The notes under the pieces are model-generated. The model had not been told where the DNA came from and searched no databases. It was given only the letters and a program-made list of their open reading frames with translations. A stretch of 64,000 nt of DNA, from assembly GCF_040546585.1 (NCBI RefSeq), contig NZ_JBEPOC010000001.1, forward strand, positions 186,001 to 250,000, read 5' to 3'. This stretch comes from Marmoricola sp. OAE513. GTDB lineage: Bacteria; Actinomycetota; Actinomycetes; Propionibacteriales; Nocardioidaceae. A program made the position numbers and the translations under genes. Shown in pieces: positions 7,011-16,186 of this stretch (positions are counted from its first letter, which is position 1; every line of letters starts with the position of its first letter).

Positions 7011-9464
7011 ATGGCTCGTCGTACCGCTGCTCCCCTGCCCGAAGACTTCGAAGAACACATCGTCGACATCGACGTCGGCGACGAGATGCGGGCCAGCTTC
7101 CTGGAGTACGCCTACTCGGTCATCTACGCCCGCGCCCTCCCCGACGCCCGCGACGGCCTCAAGCCGGTCCAGCGCCGGATCCTCTACGGCATGCACGACA
7201 TGGGCCTGCGCCCCGACCGTGGACACGTGAAGTCCTCCCGCGTCGTCGGTGAGGTCATGGGACGGTTCCACCCGCACGGCGACACGGCGATCTACGACGC
7301 GCTGGTCCGTCAGGCGCAGTCGTGGTCACTGCGGGTGCCGACCATCGACGGCCACGGAAACTTCGGCTCGCCCGACGACCCGCCGGCAGCGATGCGGTAC
7401 ACGGAGTGCCGGATGTCCCCGGCGGCAGTCGCGATGACCGCCACCATCGACGAGGACACCGTCGACTTCCGCCCGAACTACGACGGGCGCGAGGTCGAGC
7501 CGTCCGTGCTGCCCGCCGCGATCCCGCACCTGGTGGTCAACGGCGCCGCCGGCATCGCGGTCGGCATGGCGACGAACATAGCGCCGCACAACCTGATCGA
7601 GACCATCCAGGCGCTCCGCCACCTGATCACCCACCCGAAGGCCGACCTGGACGCGCTGATGCGGTTCATCCCCGGCCCGGACCTGCCGACCGGCGGCAAG
7701 ATCATCGGTCTGGACGGTATCCGGGACGCCTACGAGACCGGACGTGGTTCGTTCAAGATGCGCGCGACCACCCGGATCGAGTCGGTGAGCACCCGCCGCA
7801 AGGGCATCGTCGTCACCGAGCTCCCCTACGGCGTCGGCACCGAGCGCGTCATCGAGGCGATCAAGAAGCTCGTCCAGTCCAAGAAGCTCCAGGGCATCGC
7901 GGACGTGAAGGACCTGACCGACCGGGAGAAGGGCCTGCGCCTGGTCATCGAGGTCAAGAACGGCTTCCACCCCGAGGCCCTGCTCGAGCAGCTCTTCAAG
8001 AGCACGCCGATGGAGGACTCGTTCGCCATCAACGCCGTCGCGCTCGTCGACGGTCAGCCCCGCACGCTGGGCCTCAAGGAGATGCTCGAGGTCTTCCTCG
8101 CGCACCGCTTCGACGTGGTCCGCCGGCGCTCGACGTTCCGCCGCGGCAAGGCCGCCGACCGGCTGCACCTGGTGGAGGGCCTGCTGCTCGCCATCCTCGA
8201 CATCGACGAGGTCATCCAGCTGATCAGGGCCAGCGACAACGCCGAGGCCGCCCGTGAGCGGCTGATGACGGTCTTCGACCTCACCGAGATCCAGGCCAAC
8301 TACATCCTCGACATGCCGCTGCGCCGGCTCACCAAGTTCTCCAAGCTCGAGCTCGACAAGGAGCGCGACGAGCTGGTCGCCGTGATCGCGGGTCTCGACG
8401 AGATCCTGGGTGATGAGAACCGGCTGCGGAAGGTCGTCTCCGAGGAGCTGGCCGAGGTCGCCAAGACCTACGGCACGCCACGTCGTACGGTCCTGCTGGA
8501 GTCCTCGGGCGTCGTCACGACGAGCTCGGCCACGCCGTTGGAGGTGGCCGACGACCCGTGCCACGTGTTCCTCTCCTCCAGCGGGCTGCTGGCGCGCACC
8601 ACCGACGTCGAGCCGCTCGGCGACGCCGGCGAACGAGCCCGCCACGACGTCATCTCCTCGCACGTGACTGCCACGGCGCGGGGCGAGGTCGGCGTGCTGA
8701 CCACCCACGGGCGCGTCCTCAAGCTGAACGTGCTGGACCTGCCGACCCTGCCGCGCACCGCGAACCACCCGAACCTGCAGGGCGGCGCTCCGGTCGGGGA
8801 GTTCCTGACCCTGGAGGCCGGCGAGCGCCCGCTCGGGCTCACCACCTTCGCGGCCGACTCCCCCGGGCTCGCGCTCGGCACGGCCCAGGGCGTGGTCAAG
8901 CGGGTGAAGCCGGAGTACCTGTCCAACAAGGACGACTGGGACGTCATCGCGCTGGCCGACGGCGACCAGGTCGTCGGAGCACTGGAGCTGCGGACCGGCA
9001 CCGAGGAGCTCTGCTTCATCACCGACGACGCGCAGCTGCTGCACTTCGGCGCGGAGGCGGTCCGCCCGCAGGGACGCTCCGGCGGCGGCATCGCCGGCAT
9101 CAAGCTCTCCGGCAACGCGAAGGCGGCCTGGTTCGGCGTGGTCGAAGGCCCCGCGGCCGAGGCCGTGGTGGTGACCGTCTCCGGAGCGAGCACCGCCCTG
9201 CCGGGCACCGAGTCCGGGATGGTCAAGGTGACCCCGTTCGTCGAGTACCCGGGCAAGGGCCGCGCGACCGGCGGCGTCCGGTGCCACCGGTTCCTCAAGG
9301 GCGAGGACACCCTGGTGTTCGCGTGGGCAGGACGGGCGCCGGCGCGAGCAGCTGCAGCCAGTGGCGCTCCGGTGGACCTGCCCGCTGCGGACGGCAAGCG
9401 GGACGGCTCCGGCGTGCCCGGCAGCCAGCCGATCACTGCGTGCGCCGGACCCGTGGCAGGCTAG
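7011..9464 (+). CDS. parC: DNA topoisomerase IV subunit A
   Basis: The 817-residue A subunit of a type IIA topoisomerase cuts and rejoins DNA. It shows YAYSVIYARALPDARDGLKP, the quinolone-region helix (HPHGDTAIYDALVR) and the active-site Tyr130 in RYTECRMSP. The C-terminal beta-pinwheel is present, but I find no GyrA box (QRRGGKG type), which favours topoisomerase IV over gyrase. Its partner is encoded at 20007-22070. ATG 7011 is preferred over ATG 7002 because GGGAG lies ten bases upstream of it. It is divergent from the GNAT fusion and only four bases from the lipoprotein gene, so read-through is likely. Confidence 0.88.
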   Translation: MARRTAAPLPEDFEEHIVDIDVGDEMRASFLEYAYSVIYARALPDARDGLKPVQRRILYGMHDMGLRPDRGHVKSSRVVGEVMGRFHPHGDTAIYDALVRQAQSWSLRVPTIDGHGNFGSPDDPPAAMRYTECRMSPAAVAMTATIDEDTVDFRPNYDGREVEPSVLPAAIPHLVVNGAAGIAVGMATNIAPHNLIETIQALRHLITHPKADLDALMRFIPGPDLPTGGKIIGLDGIRDAYETGRGSFKMRATTRIESVSTRRKGIVVTELPYGVGTERVIEAIKKLVQSKKLQGIADVKDLTDREKGLRLVIEVKNGFHPEALLEQLFKSTPMEDSFAINAVALVDGQPRTLGLKEMLEVFLAHRFDVVRRRSTFRRGKAADRLHLVEGLLLAILDIDEVIQLIRASDNAEAARERLMTVFDLTEIQANYILDMPLRRLTKFSKLELDKERDELVAVIAGLDEILGDENRLRKVVSEELAEVAKTYGTPRRTVLLESSGVVTTSSATPLEVADDPCHVFLSSSGLLARTTDVEPLGDAGERARHDVISSHVTATARGEVGVLTTHGRVLKLNVLDLPTLPRTANHPNLQGGAPVGEFLTLEAGERPLGLTTFAADSPGLALGTAQGVVKRVKPEYLSNKDDWDVIALADGDQVVGALELRTGTEELCFITDDAQLLHFGAEAVRPQGRSGGGIAGIKLSGNAKAAWFGVVEGPAAEAVVVTVSGASTALPGTESGMVKVTPFVEYPGKGRATGGVRCHRFLKGEDTLVFAWAGRAPARAAAASGAPVDLPAADGKRDGSGVPGSQPITACAGPVAG

Positions 9465-9468
9465 GCGC

Positions 9469-10158
9469 ATGACACTGAAGGCTCTGGGAGCCACCGTCCT
9501 GGTCGCGATGCTCGCCCTCACCGGCTGCGGCGGGGACGACTCGTCGGGCGGCGGCAAGCCGGTGGACGCGAAGACAGCGCTCGCCGGAGCGAAGAAGAGC
9601 TTCGACGACGCCTCCGGGGTGCACTTCACGATGTCGACCAAGGCGACGCCGAAGGGCGACGCCGTCCTCGGTGCCGACGGCAGCCTCACCGACCAACCGG
9701 CGTTCGACGGCAAGGTCAAGGTGGTCTACAAGGGCTTCGCCGCCGAGATCCCGGTGGTCTCGGTCGACGGGGACGTCTACGCCAAGCTCCCGTTCAGCGC
9801 CGCCTTCGCCAAGATCGACCCGGCCGAGTTCAGTGCGCCCGACCCCGCCGACTTCATCGACCCGAGCAAGGGCATCTCCGGGATCCTGCTCGAGCTCGGC
9901 GACGCGAAGCAGACGGACCGGACCCGCGAGGGCAAGGACATCGTCACCACCTACACCGGCACGGTCAGCGGCGAGCGGGTCGCGGGCATCATCCCGAGCG
10001 CCAGCAAGGACAGCGACTACCAGGCCGTCATCGGCATCGCCGACGACACGATCGTGACGCTGTCCATCACCGGGGACTTCTTCGACGGCGAGGACGCGGC
10101 CACCTTCAAGCTGGTCTTCGACAAGTACGGCGAGGTCGGCAAGATCAAGAAGCCGTGA
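9469..10158 (+). CDS. LppX/LprAFG-family lipoprotein (LprG-like)
   Basis: A 229-residue lipoprotein. A short hydrophobic signal ends in the lipobox LTGC with lipid-modified Cys20, followed by a GGDDSSGGG linker. The mature part alternates beta strands in the pattern of the LolA/LppX fold, which has a lipid-binding pocket (FDDASGVHFTMSTKATP, later VVTTYTGTVSGERV). In mycobacteria LprG carries triacylated lipids and works with the efflux protein P55. Here the next gene is an MFS protein overlapping by GTGA, so the same partnership is likely. The start is four bases after the parC stop, in a compact operon. Confidence 0.85.
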   Translation: MTLKALGATVLVAMLALTGCGGDDSSGGGKPVDAKTALAGAKKSFDDASGVHFTMSTKATPKGDAVLGADGSLTDQPAFDGKVKVVYKGFAAEIPVVSVDGDVYAKLPFSAAFAKIDPAEFSAPDPADFIDPSKGISGILLELGDAKQTDRTREGKDIVTTYTGTVSGERVAGIIPSASKDSDYQAVIGIADDTIVTLSITGDFFDGEDAATFKLVFDKYGEVGKIKKP

Positions 10159-11921
10159 GCACTGCGAACCGGTTCGCCGGCCCCCACGCGCTGCTCGGGC
10201 TGGCCGCGGTCGCGGTCGCCTTCGCGGCAGCCGACACCTACGTGGTGGTCCTCTCCCTCCCGGAGATGATGACCGCTGCCGGGCTGTCCGGCGAGGAGCT
10301 TCAGCGCGCGGCCCCGATCATCAGCGGGTTCCTCCTCGGCTACGTCGCGATGCTCCCGCTGATCGGTAGGATCGCCGACCTGCGCGGACGGTTGCCGGTG
10401 CTCACCGTCTCGCTCCTCGTCTTCGGTCTCGGCTCGCTGGTGACGGCGGCGGCGTACGACCTGCCGAGCCTGGTCACCGGACGCTTCCTCCAGGGCGTCG
10501 GCGGTGGCGGTCTCGTCCCGGTGACCCTCGCCCTGGTCGCCGACATCTACCCGGTGGAGCGTCGCGGAATCCCGCTCGGCGTGGTCGGGGCGGTCCAGGA
10601 GCTCGGGAGCGTGATCGGCCCCCTGTACGGCGCCGTGGTGCTCGCCTTCGGGACCTGGCGCGACATCTTCTGGATCAACCTGGCCGTCGGCCTCGTCCTC
10701 GCCGCCGGCATCTCGGCGCTGGGGCGCCGGCAAGCCGACGCTGATCACCCGCGGAGGCACGTCGACGCCATCGGGCTCGCACTCGCTGCCGCGTGGATCG
10801 CCGCGCTGCTCCTGGTCATGCTCCAACCTGACGCCCTGATCACCTCGGTCGACTGGGGCGGCCCGTTCGTGCCGTTCGGCGACGACGGGATCGCCGGCTC
10901 GATCTGGGCCTCGCAGGTCGGGCTCGTCGCGATCGGCCTCGGCGTGCTGCTGATCGGGTGGCTGACGCTCGGACGCCGGCCGTTCTTCGACGTACGGGAC
11001 TGGTGGTCGACGGTCCGCCAGGCCGACCTGCTCGGGGCACTGCTGCTCGCCGTCGCGCTCGGCGGGGTGATCCTGGCGTTCGCCACCGCGAACCCCGAGG
11101 TCCAGGTCTTCTCCGACCAGGGCCCCTTCTACCTGGCTGCCTCAGCCGCAGCGGCTGCCGGGTTCGCGGTCCACCAGCGCCACGCCGCCGCTCCCCTGAT
11201 CCCGCGGGGCGCCTTCGCCGCCCTGCCGGCCATCGGGTCGTTGCTGGTCAGCTTCTTCATCGGCGCGGCGCTCATCGCCGCTCTGGTCGACATCCCGGTC
11301 TTCGCCCGCCTGACGATCTACGGCGACTCCCAGGTCAAGGCCGCCCTGGTGCTGGTCGAGCTGCTCGTGGCCCTGCCGGTCGGGGCTCTGGTCGGCGGGT
11401 ACCTGACCCGCGCGTTCCCGGCGACGCTGATCACCGCCGGGGGCATGGTCTGCGCGGCCGTCGGCTTCGGCCTGATGAGCCGGTGGGGCGAGGACGCCCT
11501 GGAGAACCATCTCGCCACCGGCGCCGTCCTCGCGCTCACCGGCTTGGGCTTCGGGCTCGCGCTGGCTCCCGTCAACGCGGCGCTGCTCGCCAGCACCGAC
11601 GCCGCCGTCCACGGCGTCACCAGCGCCATGCTCGTGGTGAGCCGGATGGTCGGCATGCTGATCGGGATCTCTGCCCTGACAACGATCGGCCTGCGCCGCT
11701 ACTACGCGGTCGCCCAGAGCGTCGACGAGGTCTGCGGGGAGGGCAGGGGCCTGTGCGACAAGTACCAGGACCAGCTCGGGGACGCCGGCATCGCCCAGCT
11801 GCACGCGATCTTCGTCGGCGCCGGCATCAGCGCGGTCGTCGCCGGGCTCCTGGCGCTGGTCCTCTTCCGCGGAGCGCAGACGCGGAACGCGGACACCCCC
11901 CTGGTTGGATGGGGGGCGTGA
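10155..11921 (+). CDS. MFS transporter, P55 (Rv1410c)-like
   Basis: A 588-residue membrane protein with about 14 hydrophobic segments. Loop motif GRIADLRGRLPVL (about residues 73-85) is the MFS motif A, and GGGLVPVTLALVADIYP is followed by GVVGAVQELGSVIGPLYGA, as in drug/proton antiporters with 14 helices. Its GTG start overlaps the lipoprotein stop (GTGA), and its own stop overlaps the next start in the same way. The lipoprotein-MFS order matches the mycobacterial LprG-P55 system for moving lipids to the outer envelope and for drug tolerance. Substrate here is inferred from that context only. Confidence 0.85.
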   Translation: MSTANRFAGPHALLGLAAVAVAFAAADTYVVVLSLPEMMTAAGLSGEELQRAAPIISGFLLGYVAMLPLIGRIADLRGRLPVLTVSLLVFGLGSLVTAAAYDLPSLVTGRFLQGVGGGGLVPVTLALVADIYPVERRGIPLGVVGAVQELGSVIGPLYGAVVLAFGTWRDIFWINLAVGLVLAAGISALGRRQADADHPRRHVDAIGLALAAAWIAALLLVMLQPDALITSVDWGGPFVPFGDDGIAGSIWASQVGLVAIGLGVLLIGWLTLGRRPFFDVRDWWSTVRQADLLGALLLAVALGGVILAFATANPEVQVFSDQGPFYLAASAAAAAGFAVHQRHAAAPLIPRGAFAALPAIGSLLVSFFIGAALIAALVDIPVFARLTIYGDSQVKAALVLVELLVALPVGALVGGYLTRAFPATLITAGGMVCAAVGFGLMSRWGEDALENHLATGAVLALTGLGFGLALAPVNAALLASTDAAVHGVTSAMLVVSRMVGMLIGISALTTIGLRRYYAVAQSVDEVCGEGRGLCDKYQDQLGDAGIAQLHAIFVGAGISAVVAGLLALVLFRGAQTRNADTPLVGWGA

Positions 11922-12832
11922 GCACCGAGGCGCTCGAAGCGCTCCCCTGCACCGAGGCCACCACCGCGGCCGGCGAGGCCCTGATCGGCTCCGCCCCCGG
12001 TGCGATCGCCTGGGTGTGCCTGGAGCAGAACGGGCCGTGGGGAGCGAAGGCGTGGACCGATTCGCACCTCGACGCCGAGCTGGGCGCCCGGATCGAGACC
12101 GTGGCGGGCGCGCACGGAGTACGGCCCTCCCTGATCCGGCGCCCCGGCCGCACCGCCGACACCGGAGCCGACGAACGCGCCGTGCTGATCGGCTACACCC
12201 ACCCGGACGGGTCCTGGCTGCTGACCGGCACGATCAGCTCCCCGGCGGTCCTCCTCGACCTCGACTGGGCCTCTGTCGCCGCTGGTGACCTGGCGGCAGT
12301 GCACGGCTCCGTGCCGTCGCTGGAGCCGACCACCGAGTCACACCTGCTGGTGTGCACCAACGGCACCCGGGACACCTGTTGCGCCCGGCTCGGGCGACCG
12401 GTCGCGGCGCACGCCCAGGCGTCGTACCCGGAGCGGGTCTGGGAGGTCACGCACACCTCGGGGCACCGGTTCGCGCCAACCACGGTGTTGCTGCCGTCCG
12501 GGACCCTGCACGGAAGGGTCCTCGACGCGACCCCGCTGCTCGCCGCGGCGGACCGCGGCGAGCTCGAGCTGACCGGTTACCGTGGCCGTTCGACCTGGTC
12601 GGCCGGCGCCCAGGTCGCCGAGGACCACGTACGCCGCACAGAGGGCATCCTCGGGATCGACGACCTCGTCGTGGTCCCCGACGTCGACGCCTGGACCGTC
12701 GAGCACCGCGACGGTCGTCGCTGGTGGGTGGCGGTGCGGTCGTACGAGTCGGGCGAGACCCGGCCCGAGTCCTGCGGCAAGGTCGCCAAGCCGGTCCGGC
12801 TGTTCGAGGCTCGGACCGTCAGCAGGTCCTGA
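11918..12832 (+). CDS. sucrase/ferredoxin-like (thioredoxin-fold) protein
   Basis: A 304-residue soluble protein of the Suc_Fer-like family, which has a thioredoxin-fold ferredoxin domain. The signature VCTNGTRDTCCARLGRPVA near the middle contains three cysteines, and further ligands (CTEATT, SCGK) occur at each end, consistent with a [2Fe-2S] or related redox centre. It probably transfers electrons; the partner is unknown. The GTG start at 11918 overlaps the MFS stop by four bases, making it the third gene of the lipoprotein-MFS operon. The gene is convergent with the FN3/RCC1 gene, with only six bases between the stops and no visible terminator. Confidence 0.82.
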   Translation: MSTEALEALPCTEATTAAGEALIGSAPGAIAWVCLEQNGPWGAKAWTDSHLDAELGARIETVAGAHGVRPSLIRRPGRTADTGADERAVLIGYTHPDGSWLLTGTISSPAVLLDLDWASVAAGDLAAVHGSVPSLEPTTESHLLVCTNGTRDTCCARLGRPVAAHAQASYPERVWEVTHTSGHRFAPTTVLLPSGTLHGRVLDATPLLAAADRGELELTGYRGRSTWSAGAQVAEDHVRRTEGILGIDDLVVVPDVDAWTVEHRDGRRWWVAVRSYESGETRPESCGKVAKPVRLFEARTVSRS

Positions 12833-12838
12833 GGCCGG

Positions 12839-15535
12839 TCAGCTCGGGACCGGCACGACCAGCGGGGTCGGGTTGGGGGTGGTGGTGCCCGCCGTGGGCG
12901 CCCCCTGGCCGATGACGCCGCTGTTGCCCAGCTGACCGAACTCGTTCAGGCCCCAGCAGAACACCTGGTTGGCGTTGTTGCGCGCGCAGGTGGACTGGCC
13001 GCCGCCGTCGACGGTGGCCCACGTGCCCGCACCGACCTTCGCCGGAGTCGCGTTCGCCGTGGTGTTGGCAGCCTTGCCGAGCTGGCCGCTCTGGTTGCGA
13101 CCCCAGCAGAAGACCGTGTTGTCGGTCGTCGTCGCGCAGGTGTGGTCTCCTCCCGCGGAGACCTGCTTCCACGTCGTGCCGCTCACAGCCGACGGGGTCG
13201 GGTTCTCGTCGAACGGCGACTCGGAGGCCGCCTTGCCGAGCTCGCCCCACCCGTTCTGGCCCCAGCAGGACAGCGTGTTGGTGGTCGTGGTCGCGCAGGT
13301 GTGGAACTCGCCCGCCGAGACGCTCGCCCACGTCGTGCCCGCGACCTGCAGCGGAATCGCATTGGGGTCGCCGGACCCGGCGTTGGTCGCGTTGCCCAGC
13401 TGCCCGAGGGTGTTGGAGCCCCAGCACTTCAAGGTGCCGCCGGACTGAACGGCGCACGCGTGGTCGGCGCCCACCGTGACCGAGGTGGGCGAGGTGACGC
13501 CGGCCACCGTCGTCGGCGTCGGGTTCGGGGTCAGCGAGCCCGAGTTCGCGGCGCTGCCGAGCTGACCGGCGTAGTTCAGGCCCCAGCAGGAAGCGTTGCC
13601 CGCAACGATGCCGCAGGCAGACTCACCGCCGGCGGCGACGCTGGTCCAGGTGCTCGCAGCACCGACCTGGGTGGGCGTCGGGTGCGGCGCCTGCAGGTCG
13701 GCATTCGGCGCCACACCGATCTGTCCGTAGGTGTCGCGTCCCCAGCACCACAGCGTTCCGGGCTCCTGGATGCCGCAGGTGAACCCGTCTCCGACGGAGA
13801 CGCTCATCCACGTCGCCGACCCGACCCGCGTCGGGGTGGCGTAGGCGTTGCCCGTCTCCACTCCGGTCGGGTTGCCGAGCTGGCCGTACCGGTTCTGGCC
13901 CCAGCAGTACAGCGACTTGTCCGTGCCGATCGCGCAGGTGTGCACCTCCCCCGCACTGACGGCTGCCCAGCCGGCGGGTGGCGCCGCCGGCTTCGCGGAG
14001 GCGGGAGTCGACTTCGCGGACTCGTTGCCGCTGGTGTCGATGCTGGTGACAAAGAAGTAGTAGGTGGTGCCGTTGCTCAGCCCGCTCACCGGGAGGGTGA
14101 GCTCGGTGACCGGGTTCGGCGTGAGCAGGACCGGGTTCGCGTCGCCGGCGCTGGCACCGCGGTAGACCTTGTAGCCGGCGAGGTCGGCGGCCGAGACGGC
14201 CGACCAGCTGACCTGGGCGGTGCCGCTTCCGGCGGATGCCTGGACGCCGCCCGGGACCGGCGGCGGGGTCGTGTCGGCACCGGGCTGGGGCGTGGCGGAC
14301 GCAGGCGTCGACTTGCCGGACTCGTTGCCGGCGTTGTCCACGCTGGTCACGAAGAAGTAGTAGGTGGTGCCGTTGTTCAGCCCGGACGCCGCAAACGAGG
14401 TCGCGGTGATAGCCGAAGGCGTCAGCAGCGTCGGGTTGGGGTCGGCAGCACTCGTGCCGCGGTAGACCTTGTAGCCCTTGAGATCGCTCGCTGCGACCGC
14501 GCTCCACGAGACCTGGGCGCTCGCAGTTCCAGCCTCCGCCGTGACCCCTGTCGGGACAGCAGGCGGCGTGGTGTCGGCCGGTTCCACCGGCTTCGCGCTC
14601 GCCTTCGTCGAGAACGCGGACTCGTCACCGGCCTTCACGCTCGTGACGGCGAAGTAGTAGGTGACGCCGTTCGTCAGCGCCGTCGCGTTGTAGCTCGTCG
14701 CGCTGATCGGGTTCGAGGTGAGCTTCGTCCACGCGGCCGGTGACGCGTTGGGGTCCGTCGAGCTGTAGACGTTGTAGCCGGTGAGTCCGGGCGTGGTCAC
14801 GGCGTTCCAGCTCAGAGCCGCACTGGCGTTGCCGGGCGTCGCCTGGAGGTTCGTGGGGACGGGGAGCGACACGGTCACCTCGACCGGAGCGGAGGACACC
14901 GCAGGCGCGCCGTCCGAGGCCAGGGCGGTGACGCGGAACGTGAAGGTGCCGGGGGTCTTCAGCGTCATCGGGAAGTTCACGACGCCCGCGGAGGTCTGGA
15001 ACCGCTGCGGCGTCACCGCGACCCAGGAGCTCCCGTTCGGCTTCTGCACCACGACGGCCCGACCGATCCGGGCCGGCTCGAACTTGCCGCTGATCGTGAA
15101 CGAGGCGTCCTGGTTGACGACGGACGGCGCGGTGACGGTGGCCTTCTGGCCGACCGTCAGCACGCTGCGACCACCGGAGACGAGCTTGCCGTACTTCTTG
15201 CCCTTGATCTTGGTCTTCGGGGCGAGCACGCGCAGGACCGTCCTGGACCCGGCCTTGGTCGGCGGCTTGTAGCCGAACTTGTACGCGCCCTTGCTCGTCG
15301 TCTGGCTGCGGACGACGGTCACCCAGGTCTTCCCGGACTGACGCTGGAGGACGACCTTGCGCACCTTCTTCTCACCGATCGTCCCGCCGACGTTGATCGA
15401 CTCACCGCCGATCACGGAGCCACGCGAGAGCGTGATCGAGACGGCAGCGTTGGCCGCGGAGATCGGGACCAGCCCGAGGAGCGCGACCAGGGCCACGAGG
15501 ATGACGGCCTTGGTAGACCTAGAGAGCCCGGACAT
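12839..15535 (-). CDS. secreted FN3-RCC1 repeat protein
   Basis: A large secreted protein of 898 residues. It has a signal peptide ending ISAANA, an Ig-like region (to about 220), three fibronectin type III domains (about 225-320, 325-420, 425-515; the last two share the text GYKVYRG) and seven RCC1-type repeats from about 520 to the end. Every RCC1 blade pairs a Cys in an (H/F/S)xC motif with a Cys in CWG, suggesting one disulfide per blade in a seven-bladed propeller. No sortase signal or membrane anchor is visible, so it is probably released or bound to the cell wall. The ligand is unknown. ATG 15535 is chosen because the signal peptide begins there. Confidence 0.82.
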   Translation of the reverse strand: MSGLSRSTKAVILVALVALLGLVPISAANAAVSITLSRGSVIGGESINVGGTIGEKKVRKVVLQRQSGKTWVTVVRSQTTSKGAYKFGYKPPTKAGSRTVLRVLAPKTKIKGKKYGKLVSGGRSVLTVGQKATVTAPSVVNQDASFTISGKFEPARIGRAVVVQKPNGSSWVAVTPQRFQTSAGVVNFPMTLKTPGTFTFRVTALASDGAPAVSSAPVEVTVSLPVPTNLQATPGNASAALSWNAVTTPGLTGYNVYSSTDPNASPAAWTKLTSNPISATSYNATALTNGVTYYFAVTSVKAGDESAFSTKASAKPVEPADTTPPAVPTGVTAEAGTASAQVSWSAVAASDLKGYKVYRGTSAADPNPTLLTPSAITATSFAASGLNNGTTYYFFVTSVDNAGNESGKSTPASATPQPGADTTPPPVPGGVQASAGSGTAQVSWSAVSAADLAGYKVYRGASAGDANPVLLTPNPVTELTLPVSGLSNGTTYYFFVTSIDTSGNESAKSTPASAKPAAPPAGWAAVSAGEVHTCAIGTDKSLYCWGQNRYGQLGNPTGVETGNAYATPTRVGSATWMSVSVGDGFTCGIQEPGTLWCWGRDTYGQIGVAPNADLQAPHPTPTQVGAASTWTSVAAGGESACGIVAGNASCWGLNYAGQLGSAANSGSLTPNPTPTTVAGVTSPTSVTVGADHACAVQSGGTLKCWGSNTLGQLGNATNAGSGDPNAIPLQVAGTTWASVSAGEFHTCATTTTNTLSCWGQNGWGELGKAASESPFDENPTPSAVSGTTWKQVSAGGDHTCATTTDNTVFCWGRNQSGQLGKAANTTANATPAKVGAGTWATVDGGGQSTCARNNANQVFCWGLNEFGQLGNSGVIGQGAPTAGTTTPNPTPLVVPVPS

Positions 15536-15607
15536 CGGCTGACCTTCCCGAAACGACGACGACAGCACCACCCTGCCGCCTGAGTTCCCAGACTGACAAG
15601 TTCTGGA

Positions 15608-15627
15608 GGTCACCGGGTGCGGTGACC
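15608..15627. promoter_or_regulatory. perfect dyad GGTCACC-N6-GGTGACC
   Basis: Seven-base perfect inverted arms (15608-15614 and 15621-15627) lie in the 146-bp spacer between the divergent FN3/RCC1 and carbonic anhydrase genes. The position suits an operator for either gene. The binding protein is not recognisable. Confidence 0.35.
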
Positions 15628-15681
15628 GCCTCTTGGACAGCGCGATGTCGACCGGTTCCGTTACTCCACTAACCTGCAGGC

Positions 15682-16179
15682 GTGAGTTCAGACTTCGACG
15701 ACCTGCTTGCCGCGAACCGCGAGTTCGCCGCCCACTTCGATCTCGCCGGCTTCGACGGCGTCGCCCATGCCGGGGTCGCCCTCGTGACCTGCATGGACTC
15801 CCGGATCAGTCCGCTGCACATGATCGGCCTGAAGCCGGGCGACGCCAAGATCTTCCGCAACCCCGGAGGTCGCGTCACCGAGGCCGCCCTCGAGGCACTC
15901 GTGCTCGGTGTGCACCTGCTCAAGGTCCAGCGCATCCTGGTCATCCCGCACACCCGCTGCGCGATGGCGTCGGCCACCGAGGACCAGCTGCACGAGCGCG
16001 TGACCGCGTCGGCCGGTCAGGACTCGACGTGGCAGCCGTTCCACGTGATCGCCGACCAGGCGGCCGCGCTGCGGCACGACGTCGCCAAGGTGAAGTCGCA
16101 CCCGCTGATCCCCGACACCGTGCCGGTCGGCGGCTTCCTGTACGACGTCGACTCCGGTCTGCTCGACCAGATCGTCTGA
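15682..16179 (+). CDS. beta-class carbonic anhydrase
   Basis: Interconverts CO2 and bicarbonate in the cytosol. The 165-residue protein has the zinc ligands and active site of the beta class: Cys37, Asp39 and Arg41 in CMDSR, then His90 and Cys93 in HTRC. The short length and the NPGGRVTEAAL stretch resemble the small actinobacterial type (like M. tuberculosis Rv1284). The GTG start is supported by TAACCT exactly six bases upstream, which implies a leaderless transcript. It is divergent from the FN3/RCC1 gene and nearly abuts the LLM gene on the other strand. Confidence 0.92.
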   Translation: MSSDFDDLLAANREFAAHFDLAGFDGVAHAGVALVTCMDSRISPLHMIGLKPGDAKIFRNPGGRVTEAALEALVLGVHLLKVQRILVIPHTRCAMASATEDQLHERVTASAGQDSTWQPFHVIADQAAALRHDVAKVKSHPLIPDTVPVGGFLYDVDSGLLDQIV

Positions 16180-16186
16180 GCCGGGT

